Source of the DNA: DATJHM01 sp035493895
GTDB lineage: Bacteria > Chloroflexota > Ktedonobacteria > Ktedonobacterales > Ktedonobacteraceae
Length of the DNA stretch: 10,121 nt
Direction of reading: 5' to 3'
Assembly (NCBI GenBank): GCA_035493895.1
Contig: DATJHM010000124.1
Span: forward strand, 1 to 10,121
Translations under genes and position numbers: made by a program
Shown here: piece after piece, positions 1 through 7,193 of the stretch
How the letters are laid out: each line of letters begins with the position of its first letter
Numbering within the stretch: position 1 is the first letter of the stretch
Notes under the pieces: model-generated
The model's database searches: none
What the model saw: the letters and a program-made list of their open reading frames with translations, nothing else
Told to the model about the DNA's origin: nothing

Positions 1-8
1 GCGGGTGA

Positions 9-124
<116 letters not shown>

Positions 125-162
125 TCACCTGCACATACAGGCGGTTTCTCTTGACAAGGTGT

Positions 163-191
163 ATAATAGCATGGCCCTGGCGGTTTGTCAA
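163..191 (-). promoter_or_regulatory. Sigma70 promoter driving the 5S rRNA
   Basis: On the minus strand a perfect -35 TTGACA (191 down to 186) and a -10 TATTAT (168 down to 163) are separated by exactly 17 bases. A run of seven A and other AT-rich sequence lies just upstream (about 193-215), where a UP element would be expected for an rRNA promoter. Transcription should begin near 156, leaving a leader of about 30 nt. That leader contains the 5' half of the extended processing stem. The position, quality and direction make this the dedicated promoter of the 5S gene. Confidence 0.8.
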
Positions 192-301
192 CTCTTTTTT
201 TAACCACTTTTAGAATCCCGCAAAAATTGGTTTACGGCCACGATTTTGCCAGTAGACAAAAACGCTACAACGCATCAAACAACCCTCTCCATACCTCTAC
301 C

Positions 302-316
302 ATCACGTGATATAGT
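302..316 (+). promoter_or_regulatory. Candidate extended -10 promoter with palindrome, upstream of lipoprotein gene
   Basis: A TATAGT hexamer (311-316) is preceded by TGA (308-310), which gives the TGn extended -10 form. No good -35 is visible. A perfect 10-base palindrome ATCACGTGAT (302-311) overlaps this element and could be a binding site for a dimeric regulator. A start near 323 would give a leader of about 42 nt ending in the AGGAG ribosome site. This is a motif-based guess. Confidence 0.35.
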
Positions 317-364
317 AATAGTACGGTGGTTGAAATGTAGGTAGATGCATAAAAGGAGTTTCAC

Positions 365-1078
365 ATGAGATTTCGCTTTTTCCCTTCCCTCACCCTCTTT
401 TTGCTCTTCAGTCTCTTCTCTCTCTCTGCCTGTAGCAGCAGCCCTGGCCCAACAAGGATACCGACGGTCCAGGAAGTTCTACAGACAGCGCAGACTGCTA
501 TGCAACAGATAAAAGCCTATCACTTCGCGTTGACGACGCAAAATCCGGGCTCGAATGGCCTCTTCGCGCTCACCCAGGCTACTGGTGACCTGCTCGCCCC
601 GGATAAGCTACAGGCCAGCGCTACTGGTAAAACGCTCCTGGGCACGGTCACGGTCCAGGTGATCGCGCTGGGGACGCAGCAATATATCACAAACCCGCTC
701 ACTGGCTCATGGCTACCCGGTCAGGGATTGGTTAACGCTACTTCCCTGGCTGACCCTGAAGGGGGCGTAACTGCTATTCTGCGGCAACTCAAACAGCCCG
801 GCCCCCTGCATTCCAGTAGCTCCGATGGTCGCCCCTGCTGGCAAATTGACGGCACTCTTGACCCTCATTCTCTTCTGGATTATGTAGCCGCTGTCCTGCC
901 CATCACGACGCCAGTCACTATCTCCGTCTGCATCGGTACGCACGATAATTTACCCTATCAGGTGCAAATGCATGGTATGATTATTCATGGTGATAGCGCA
1001 CAGACACAGCGAACTTTTACTCTTTCACGCTTTAATGAGAATATTACTATTAATGCACCCACTATCACCCACCCATGA
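365..1078 (+). CDS. Secreted lipoprotein, LppX/LprAFG-like
   Basis: The 237-residue product begins with a signal peptide: basic MRFR, then a hydrophobic Leu/Phe run, then a lipobox Leu-Ser-Ala-Cys at 20-23. Cys23 would be lipidated and the protein anchored on the outer face of the membrane. The mature part resembles the LppX/LprAFG lipoprotein family: a helix around 34-52 ending in AYHFAL, then TGDLLAPDKL (73-82), then QQYITNPLTGSW (105-116), then a beta-rich C-terminal half. In actinobacteria that family binds or moves acylated glycolipids, but the ligand here is unknown. Two cysteines in the mature domain (158 and 189) could form a disulfide. The ATG is supported by AGGAG six bases upstream. 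The gene stands 88 bases before an adhesin-like gene on the same strand. The family assignment rests on recognised pattern, not on a search. Confidence 0.8.
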   Translation: MRFRFFPSLTLFLLFSLFSLSACSSSPGPTRIPTVQEVLQTAQTAMQQIKAYHFALTTQNPGSNGLFALTQATGDLLAPDKLQASATGKTLLGTVTVQVIALGTQQYITNPLTGSWLPGQGLVNATSLADPEGGVTAILRQLKQPGPLHSSSSDGRPCWQIDGTLDPHSLLDYVAAVLPITTPVTISVCIGTHDNLPYQVQMHGMIIHGDSAQTQRTFTLSRFNENITINAPTITHP

Positions 1079-1099
1079 CAAATAAACGCGAACTATCAG

Positions 1100-1136
1100 G
1101 CTATCTCATACGTATTATGAGATAGCACACTATAAT
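1100..1136 (+). promoter_or_regulatory. Perfect 11-bp inverted repeat next to a TATAAT box
   Basis: GCTATCTCATA (1100-1110) and TATGAGATAGC (1116-1126) form a perfect inverted repeat with a 5-base spacer. Four bases further on is a consensus -10 TATAAT (1131-1136), which predicts a start near 1143, about 24 bases before the next ATG. There is no good -35, and the repeat covers that position (roughly -43 to -17). It therefore looks like an operator or activator site for the downstream gene. No T-run follows the repeat, so it is a poor intrinsic terminator for the lipoprotein gene, although a hairpin in its transcript could still stabilise the 3' end. Confidence 0.5.
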
Positions 1137-1166
1137 CTTGAAGGGAAAGCGAGGTAGCCACCACAC

Positions 1167-2306
1167 ATGGACAGCAGGAAGAACCAGCCACCACGACGTC
1201 GTGTGTACCGAGAGCAACCACGCAGGAATGACTACGACGAGTATGACTACGAACTCGACTACGAAGAGCCACGCCGCCGCCCTCTTCCTCCACGCCCACG
1301 CTCACGCAAAAAACGTCGCGCCTGGCCCGTGCTGCTGACCGGCTGCGCTCTGGGCATTCTCCTGACGGTTCTGGGCGCTGTTCTCGTTGTCGTTCTCGCT
1401 ATACGCAATACGCAGGGGGGCTCACTACCTAATCTCCCCATTCTCTCCAGTACCAGAACGTTCACTAAAGAGGAAAAACAATCCCTCTCATCCCTCGGCA
1501 CGCTCACACAATTTCAGGTCTGCGACAAATTCGGCAATGTCTCTGTTCAGGTCGATCCGAATGCGGCCACGCCAACTATTACTGCCAATAAAACAGTTCA
1601 GGCTACCAGCCAGACAGCCGCCAATCAGGCCTTTCAGGGCCTCGCTGTACAGGTCACTTCCCCGCAAAACACTGCCAGCCTGTCATGCACACCATCTTCA
1701 TCAACCACTCCTACGACTCAGACCTCTCCAAACTCTTCTTTGCTGGTGAATGTGGTGTTTCCAGGTAGCAGTGGCACTCTTGTACGCGCAAATACAAATT
1801 CGGTTGATCTTACGATTACGCTTCCTCTCAAAAGCGTGCAAAGCGATGGCCCTGCACTCTCTTTGAATATTGAGACTTCCGTTGGCAATATCACTGTTGA
1901 CGGCTTGAGCGGCCTCCTGAACATTCGCGGAGGCACTGGCAATGTCTCTGTCAACCATGCCGCCCTGGCTGACAATTCCCATATCGATACAGGCCAGGGC
2001 AATGTGACCTTTAATGGCTTCTTGATCTTACCCAATAGTCCTGGTACTTCTGCGCACTATTTTATTCGTAGCGAGCAAGGTTTACTCGATGTGACACTCC
2101 CTGGCACAACAAATGCGACGCTTGATGCCAACACGAATATCGGCACTATCAAATGCGAATTCCCGGTCACGGTGCAGCCCGATAACGGCTCCGCCAGCGC
2201 TCATGGCCCTCTAACAACTTCAACACCATCTACGAACTCTCCGGTACTGGTTGTCGATGTGAGCACAGGAAATATCAATATTCATCAACTACAATCTTCT
2301 TCTTGA
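1167..2306 (+). CDS. Single-pass membrane protein with DUF4097-like adhesin ectodomain
   Basis: The 379-residue product has three parts. Residues 1-51 are a highly charged tail rich in Arg, Tyr, Asp and Pro, ending in RSRKKRR. Residues 53-79 are one hydrophobic membrane span. Residues 80-379 form a Ser/Thr/Asn-rich beta domain. The positive tail before the span predicts an internal N terminus and an external C-terminal domain. The ectodomain repeats a GN[VI]-[ST/N]-[VFI] pattern at about 123, 240, 258, 278 and 368, in the style of DUF4097 putative adhesins, whose strands stack into a beta solenoid. A Thr/Ser-rich linker lies near 172-190. Cysteines 119, 174 and 330 are in the external part. 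A GAGG (1151-1154) lies 12 bases before the ATG, slightly far. The function is not established; adhesion or envelope sensing is inferred. Confidence 0.8.
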   Translation: MDSRKNQPPRRRVYREQPRRNDYDEYDYELDYEEPRRRPLPPRPRSRKKRRAWPVLLTGCALGILLTVLGAVLVVVLAIRNTQGGSLPNLPILSSTRTFTKEEKQSLSSLGTLTQFQVCDKFGNVSVQVDPNAATPTITANKTVQATSQTAANQAFQGLAVQVTSPQNTASLSCTPSSSTTPTTQTSPNSSLLVNVVFPGSSGTLVRANTNSVDLTITLPLKSVQSDGPALSLNIETSVGNITVDGLSGLLNIRGGTGNVSVNHAALADNSHIDTGQGNVTFNGFLILPNSPGTSAHYFIRSEQGLLDVTLPGTTNATLDANTNIGTIKCEFPVTVQPDNGSASAHGPLTTSTPSTNSPVLVVDVSTGNINIHQLQSSS

Positions 2307-2333
2307 CACGTTTATCAGAAGAAACATGCATGC

Positions 2334-2362
2334 TTGCCAGGTAGTGGACCCTACAGTATAAT
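2334..2362 (+). promoter_or_regulatory. Sigma70 promoter for the FHA-ABC transporter gene
   Basis: A -35 TTGCCA (2334-2339) and a perfect -10 TATAAT (2357-2362) are 17 bases apart. Transcription should start near 2369, giving a leader of about 177 nt before the ATG. The promoter sits directly after the stop codon of the preceding gene, so the transporter can be expressed independently of it. Confidence 0.7.
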
Positions 2363-2368
2363 TGTGCA

Positions 2369-2545
2369 GAGATTATGCAGTTCGTAATCTCTCCCTGAAA
2401 AGGAGAGATTCAAACGCTATACACCTGCGGGTGCATATAATAGCTCGGATGGTTGCGGTTACTACTCAGCAGGGCAGCATATAGAAAGGAGCAGCCGTTT
2501 CCCTCACACGGCTTGTAGTGCAGAAAACGGCACATTCTAACACTC
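2369..2545 (+). promoter_or_regulatory. Structured 5' leader with alternative hairpins
   Basis: The predicted leader starts with a choice of stems. AGAGATTA (2368-2375) can pair with TAATCTCT (2385-2392), or AATCTCTCC (2386-2394) can pair with GGAGAGATT (2402-2410). A nested stem follows: GCTAT (2416-2420) with ATAGC (2440-2444), enclosing CACC/GGTG (2422-2425 with 2430-2433). Near the gene, AGCCGT (2493-2498) can pair with ACGGCT (2508-2513), or GCCGTTT (2494-2500) with AAACGGC (2525-2531). No purine-rich ribosome site lies within 20 bases of the ATG; the only AAGGAG (2486-2491) is 54 bases away. No known riboswitch class was recognised. Regulation by RNA switching is inferred from these competing pairs. 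Confidence 0.45.
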
Positions 2546-5500
2546 ATGGATGCAGTACACGGACCTCCAGGTTCCATTTCAATACGCTTTCTGACCGGTC
2601 CTCTTGCCGGAAATATCTATCCTATTACCAGGCCGAGCATTACTATCGGGCGTGAACCAGGCAATGATATTGTTGTTTCCGATCCCGCTGTCTCTCGGCA
2701 ACACGCTCAGATCGCCTATGCCAACGGCTCATGGGGCATCAGAAAGCTCAGCCCACAAAATAGCCTGATCATTAATCAACGCGATACGCCACAAAGTCTT
2801 TTGCGTGACCGCGACGTTATTGGTCTGGGCACTGGCACTACGTTTCTTATACAATTTGGTGAGGCTGTTCCTCAGTCTCCCCTTCCCTATCAGCAACAGG
2901 CTGCACAACAAGGCGCTCTCAATTATGCACGGAGCGCTCCTCTACCTTCGCCTGTACAGGGATTCCCTCATCAGCCACCACCAGTCGCTCAGCCATTTCC
3001 GTCTACTGTACCCGCGCAACAATCTTTCTCTGGTAATAGCGATAGCGAACATACGCAACGCGCATCACCGGATTTTATAGGCGCAAGCACACCCGGCGTC
3101 CCTGAACTGGAGGTGACCTCCAATACCGATCACGAACGCCATGTCTACTCTCTGATGCAACCAGTCATAGATATTGGACGCGATCCCGCCAATACGATCG
3201 TGATCAACCGACCTACCATTTCCAGTTTCCACGCTCAGATCATTCGCGAGGGCAATCAGCTCGTTCTGATTCATCCTCATCCCAAACGCGGCAAAACGCT
3301 CAATGGCATTGATTACAATGGCATCTCTGTCTCCGGTACTACGCCGTTTCGCGAAGTGCTCAAACGCGGCGATGTGATCCGTATTAGCGATGAAAATGGT
3401 ACCTTTGTCTCGCTTGCCTATAATGATGGCTCTGGTGCCCCTCAGGAGGTTATTCCCGAAATTCGCCCCATTCCGCTGGGCGCACCTGTCATTACGCTGG
3501 GACGCTTGCCCGATAATAATGTCGTCCTGGATCATCCACAGGTTTCAGGTCACCATGCACGCCTCGAACAGGCACAGGGTGGCTATCGTGTCGTCGATCT
3601 CGGCAGCACGAACCATGTGTATGTCAATGCACGTCGGGCCTCTCACCAGCTTCTACAACCCGGCGATGAGGTGCGCATTGGCCCGTTCAAACTGACCTTC
3701 ACAGGCACGCAACTCACGCAGCAAGATGAAAGCAACGGCATTCGTATCGATGCCCTTCATCTGAAGAAGGTCGGCAATAAGCAGGTCATTCTGCTGGACG
3801 ATCTCTCTATCGCGATCCCACCCCGTAAGTTTGTGGCTCTGGTCGGTGGCTCCGGTGCAGGCAAATCCACGTTGATGGATGCACTTAACGGCTTGCGTCC
3901 CGCGCAACAGGGTATGGTACTCTATAACGGTCAGGACTATTATCATCATCTCGCTGCCTTCAGTACACAGCTCGGCTATGTGCCGCAGGACGATATTATT
4001 CACCGCGATCTCACGGTTGAGCGCGCACTCTACTACGCCGCCAAACTTCGCCTCCCCAGTGACTTCACTGAAGAGCAGATCAAACAACGTATCGAAGATG
4101 TCCTCGACGATGTCGAAATGAAGTTCCGCCGCAAACTGCTCGTCAGCAAGCTCTCCGGTGGACAACGCAAGCGCGTTTCTATCGCGCTCGAACTCCTGGC
4201 GAATCCGAGCGTCTTCTTCCTCGATGAGCCAACGTCGGGCCTCGATCCAGGCCTCGATCGTAAAATGATGCTCCTGCTGCGCAAACTGGCCGACAAAGGA
4301 CATACGATCGTTCTGGTGACCCACGCCACGAACAATATCAATGCCTGTGACTACGTTTGTTTTCTCTGTCAGGGCGGCCGTATGGCTTACTTTGGACCTC
4401 CAAACGGGGCTAAAGCGTTCTTCGGCAAAACTGATTTCGCCGAAATTTATAGCGCTCTGGAGCCAACTGAAGAGAATCCCAATATCCCGGCTGAAGCTGA
4501 AGCTCACTTCAAACAATCAGCCGACTTCCAGAACTATGTCGTTCAACCCCTGCAACAGGGTCCCGCTGGCAAATTTAATGCACAGATGGAGACCGGGCAG
4601 ATTAAGCCTCCCAAACGCGGCAATCCCTGGAAGCAGTTCTTCTTGCTTGCAGCACGTTATATCGAGCTCTTGAAAAATGATAAAGGCAATCTGGCGATTC
4701 TGCTTTTACAGGCTCCGGTTATCGCTATCATCCTTTACTTCCTGGCCGGTACTGGTACGTTTGATCCTACCAGTATTGCGAATTGTCCGCTTGGCTCGAA
4801 TCCAACGGTTCCACCTGCAACACAGCAGGATGTGAAAACACACACCTGCCAGAGGGTGGTGGATCTCCTGAATGGCCCGCAGGGCACGCAATTTGCCCTT
4901 CAGCAGAACAAATCCAAGAAGCAGGTCCTGGAAGACGCGGTGGTCGTTGGTGCCGGTGGTGATGCACAGAAGATTCTCTTTATTATGGCTTTCGCCGCTG
5001 TCATGTTCGGTTGCATCAATGGCGCACGCGAAATCGTCAAAGAGTCCCCCATCTATCGCCGTGAACGTGCGGTGAACCTGGGCATTGCACCCTATATGTT
5101 CTCGAAGATCGCGGTTCTCGGTACCCTCTGCCTGGTTCAGAGCCTGATCCTGGTTATTGGCGTCTACATGAAGGCTCCTATTCATCGGGGCACTGGCGAT
5201 AATCTCCAGGGTATCCTTATGAACCCGGAGGTCGAGACCTATATCACGCTGGCCCTGACTTCTTTTGCTGGTCTGATGATCGGCCTGACGGTTTCGGCAC
5301 TGGCTCCGAATAATGACCGCGCGATGAGCCTTGTTCCGATTATTCTTATCCCTCAGGTCATCTTTTCCGGCATCATCTTCCCGCTCAACAATTCTCTGAT
5401 GCAGTTCTTAGGCACCTTCTTCGCCGCCCGCTGGGCTATGGCAGGTATGGGCTCAACTGTAGGTCTGCACGGCGATAAGCTGGGAGGTGATACGTTCTCG

Positions 5501-5650
5501 TTTCAGGGTATTCTTTTTAGCGATCTCGTACCCAATCGCACGACGGCAACACTACATCTCTTACTCATCTGGTTCATTCTGGTGGCGATGATCGTTCTTC
5601 TGGGACTGGCAACGGCCTACTTTCTGAAGAGAAAGGATATTCGTTCTTAA
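2546..5650 (+). CDS. Triple-FHA domain ABC transporter (ABCG-type half transporter fusion)
   Basis: The 1034-residue protein has five parts in order. FHA 1 is at about 12-104 (GR at 35-36, S50/H53). After a Pro/Gln-rich linker (108-160), FHA 2 is at about 188-292 (GR 211-212, S226/H229). FHA 3 is at about 312-387 (GR 319-320, S334/H337, DLGSTN 351-356). The ABC ATPase spans about 398-625: Walker A GGSGAGKST 434-442, Q-loop Gln481, LSGGQ 536-540, Walker B FFLDEP 557-562 and H-loop His593. The ABC2 membrane domain is at about 700-1030, with some six spans near 713-735, 808-826, 852-874, 898-920, 927-947 and 1002-1026. ATPase before membrane domain is the ABCG/White order, so it probably works as a dimer in the cytoplasmic membrane. 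Mycobacterial Rv1747 has the same plan with two FHA domains and is controlled by Ser/Thr kinases. The substrate is unknown; a lipid-linked envelope component is plausible. The ATG is the only in-frame start, but it has no Shine-Dalgarno sequence. Confidence 0.93.
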   Translation: MDAVHGPPGSISIRFLTGPLAGNIYPITRPSITIGREPGNDIVVSDPAVSRQHAQIAYANGSWGIRKLSPQNSLIINQRDTPQSLLRDRDVIGLGTGTTFLIQFGEAVPQSPLPYQQQAAQQGALNYARSAPLPSPVQGFPHQPPPVAQPFPSTVPAQQSFSGNSDSEHTQRASPDFIGASTPGVPELEVTSNTDHERHVYSLMQPVIDIGRDPANTIVINRPTISSFHAQIIREGNQLVLIHPHPKRGKTLNGIDYNGISVSGTTPFREVLKRGDVIRISDENGTFVSLAYNDGSGAPQEVIPEIRPIPLGAPVITLGRLPDNNVVLDHPQVSGHHARLEQAQGGYRVVDLGSTNHVYVNARRASHQLLQPGDEVRIGPFKLTFTGTQLTQQDESNGIRIDALHLKKVGNKQVILLDDLSIAIPPRKFVALVGGSGAGKSTLMDALNGLRPAQQGMVLYNGQDYYHHLAAFSTQLGYVPQDDIIHRDLTVERALYYAAKLRLPSDFTEEQIKQRIEDVLDDVEMKFRRKLLVSKLSGGQRKRVSIALELLANPSVFFLDEPTSGLDPGLDRKMMLLLRKLADKGHTIVLVTHATNNINACDYVCFLCQGGRMAYFGPPNGAKAFFGKTDFAEIYSALEPTEENPNIPAEAEAHFKQSADFQNYVVQPLQQGPAGKFNAQMETGQIKPPKRGNPWKQFFLLAARYIELLKNDKGNLAILLLQAPVIAIILYFLAGTGTFDPTSIANCPLGSNPTVPPATQQDVKTHTCQRVVDLLNGPQGTQFALQQNKSKKQVLEDAVVVGAGGDAQKILFIMAFAAVMFGCINGAREIVKESPIYRRERAVNLGIAPYMFSKIAVLGTLCLVQSLILVIGVYMKAPIHRGTGDNLQGILMNPEVETYITLALTSFAGLMIGLTVSALAPNNDRAMSLVPIILIPQVIFSGIIFPLNNSLMQFLGTFFAARWAMAGMGSTVGLHGDKLGGDTFSFQGILFSDLVPNRTTATLHLLLIWFILVAMIVLLGLATAYFLKRKDIRS

Positions 5651-5661
5651 GCTATATACGC

Positions 5662-5688
5662 AAAAAAACCTTTTTTCCTGGTTTCTTT
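5662..5688 (+). terminator. Weak A/T hairpin after the transporter gene
   Basis: Seven A then CC (5662-5670) can pair with GGTTTCTTT (5680-5688), eight of nine positions, across a loop that contains six T. It starts 12 bases after the stop codon. The stem has only two G-C pairs and no clean T-run after it, so termination here would be inefficient. Confidence 0.3.
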
Positions 5689-5770
5689 CAAAGAGGGACA
5701 GAAAAATGAGAACGGGTGAAAAGCAACATGGTACTTCTTGGCATGAGGGTTGCTGATTCTCTTCTTCGTG

Positions 5771-5798
5771 TGCTATTGTAGCAGTGTTCTCATGAGAA
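5771..5798 (+). promoter_or_regulatory. Candidate extended -10 promoter and TTCTCATGAGAA palindrome before coaBC
   Basis: TGC followed by TATTGT (5771-5779) matches an extended -10, with a poor -35 TTGCTG (5750-5755) 18 bases upstream. The perfect 12-base palindrome TTCTCATGAGAA (5787-5798) begins at the predicted start of transcription (about 5786), which suits a repressor site. The half-site ATGAGAA also occurs at 5706-5712. Function is inferred. Confidence 0.35.
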
Positions 5799-5832
5799 TT
5801 ATCCAGGCAAAAAGGTAAACAATACGCCAGCA

Positions 5833-7113
5833 ATGTTACGCAATAGACATATTATTATAGGTGTCAGTGGGGGGATCGCCTCTTATAAGACTATTGAGCT
5901 GGTGAGCCAGTTACAACAGGCAGGTGCGCTCGTAGATGTTATTATGACAGAGCACGCGGAAGATTTTATTCAGCCGCTCACTTTCTCTACGATGAGCCAC
6001 CGGCCTGTCTATACTGGTCTGTGGGAGCCGTCAGGCAAAGCCGCAGAGCATCACATAGCTCTGGCCGAAGAGGCTGAACTTCTGGCAATCATTCCTGCAA
6101 CGGCTAATACCATTGCTAAGTTAGCGCATGGTCAGGCAGATAATATGCTCACCGCCGTTGCTCTGGCTACCAGTGCCCCACTCTTGCTGGCTCCGGCTAT
6201 GTACCGGAATATGTATACGCATCCGGCTACACAGGCTAACCTTACCTTGTTGCGCGAACGTGGCGCACATATTGTGGAACCAGAGGTCGGTCGCCTGGCT
6301 TCTGGTGCAATTGGTCCGGGTCGTCTGCCCGATACCGCTACTCTACTCGGTGCTATCAGTCTTACGCTGGGTCGCCAGGGTGATCTTGCGGGCCGTCGTG
6401 TGGTTGTCACCGCAGGTGGCACTCATGAGCCGCTTGACCCTGTACGGTACATTGGCAATCGCTCTTCTGGCAAGATGGGCTATGCCCTCGCTACCGAAGC
6501 CAGGGACCGTGGCGCACAGGTTGTTCTGATCACCGGGCCGGTATCTCTTGCACCACCCTATGGCGTAGAGGTACAACGCGTAGAGACTGCGATTCAAATG
6601 CGCGATGCTGTCTATAGCTTCATTACTGATACTGATGTATTGATTATGAGTGCTGCTGTGGCGGATTTTCGTCCCGCCTTTCCCGCAGCTCAAAAGATCA
6701 AAAAGAGCATTGGCAAATCAAGTGGAGGCGTGGGAGGCCACGAAAAGGCCTACAGTGATGAGAGCGAGTTATCCGTACATATGGTACGCAATCCCGATAT
6801 CCTCGGAGAGCTTGCACAGACACTGAATACGTTATCTAATGCCCCGCTCACCAAACGACGCCTCATCCGTGTCGGCTTTGCAGCGGAAACCGAACAACTC
6901 GTTGTACATGCACGAAGCAAGCTTGCCGAGAAGCAGCTCGATCTGCTGGTGGCAAACGATGTCACCCGCTCGGACAGTGGTTTCGGAACGGATACCAATA
7001 AAGTATTACTCTTCCATGCCGATGGGTCGATGGAAGACATGCCTGTAATGCCCAAAACTGGCGTTGCGGCGGCGATTTGGGATCGAGTGGTGTCGCTATT
7101 AGGCACTTCTTAA
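5833..7113 (+). CDS. coaBC: Bifunctional phosphopantothenoylcysteine decarboxylase / phosphopantothenate-cysteine ligase
   Basis: This enzyme joins cysteine to 4'-phosphopantothenate and decarboxylates the product to 4'-phosphopantetheine, in coenzyme A synthesis in the cytoplasm. The 426-residue length is close to the usual 400 or so. The flavoprotein CoaC half (about 1-180) shows GVSGGIASYK (10-19), catalytic His74 in HIAL, PATANT (88-93), PAMYRNMY (121-128) and GRLASGAIGPGR (153-164). The CoaB half (about 186-425) shows VTAGGTHEPLDPVR (192-205), NRSSGKMG (209-216), SAAVADFRP (273-281), KIKK (288-291), GFAAETE (348-354), ANDV (374-377) and GFGTDTNK (383-390). Two CoaC positions differ from the E. 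coli enzyme: Tyr124 replaces the motif Asn, and Ser157 replaces the active-site Cys. A Gly/Ser-rich stretch of about 20 residues follows KIKK. Only a weak AAGG lies upstream of the ATG, about 18 bases away. A small gene follows within about 20-80 bases, probably cotranscribed. Confidence 0.93.
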   Translation: MLRNRHIIIGVSGGIASYKTIELVSQLQQAGALVDVIMTEHAEDFIQPLTFSTMSHRPVYTGLWEPSGKAAEHHIALAEEAELLAIIPATANTIAKLAHGQADNMLTAVALATSAPLLLAPAMYRNMYTHPATQANLTLLRERGAHIVEPEVGRLASGAIGPGRLPDTATLLGAISLTLGRQGDLAGRRVVVTAGGTHEPLDPVRYIGNRSSGKMGYALATEARDRGAQVVLITGPVSLAPPYGVEVQRVETAIQMRDAVYSFITDTDVLIMSAAVADFRPAFPAAQKIKKSIGKSSGGVGGHEKAYSDESELSVHMVRNPDILGELAQTLNTLSNAPLTKRRLIRVGFAAETEQLVVHARSKLAEKQLDLLVANDVTRSDSGFGTDTNKVLLFHADGSMEDMPVMPKTGVAAAIWDRVVSLLGTS

Positions 7114-7193
7114 TGTAGGGAGGACGTGGCGCTGTGATGGGAGATTTTGTTCTAGATTTAATGGGTACGCAAAGTACGCAGGAGGAATCCACT

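Noticed and set aside
151..167. TTGACA followed by TATAAT on the + strand
   Set aside because: The two hexamers are only 5 bases apart, so they cannot act as a -35/-10 pair. The TATAAT largely overlaps the minus-strand -10 of the 5S promoter.
2436..2441. Second TATAAT in the transporter leader
   Set aside because: No acceptable -35 lies 16-18 bases upstream (the region reads AACGCT), and it falls within a predicted stem. The TTGCCA-N17-TATAAT promoter at 2334-2362 is far better.
3065..3535. Minus-strand open frame of 156 codons
   Set aside because: It lies opposite FHA 2 and FHA 3 of the transporter, and its residues mirror the codons of the real gene.
3653..4516. Long minus-strand open frame of 287 codons inside the transporter gene
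   Set aside because: It is antisense to the ABC ATPase region, whose Walker A, LSGGQ and Walker B motifs prove the + strand frame. The minus product has no coherent domain.
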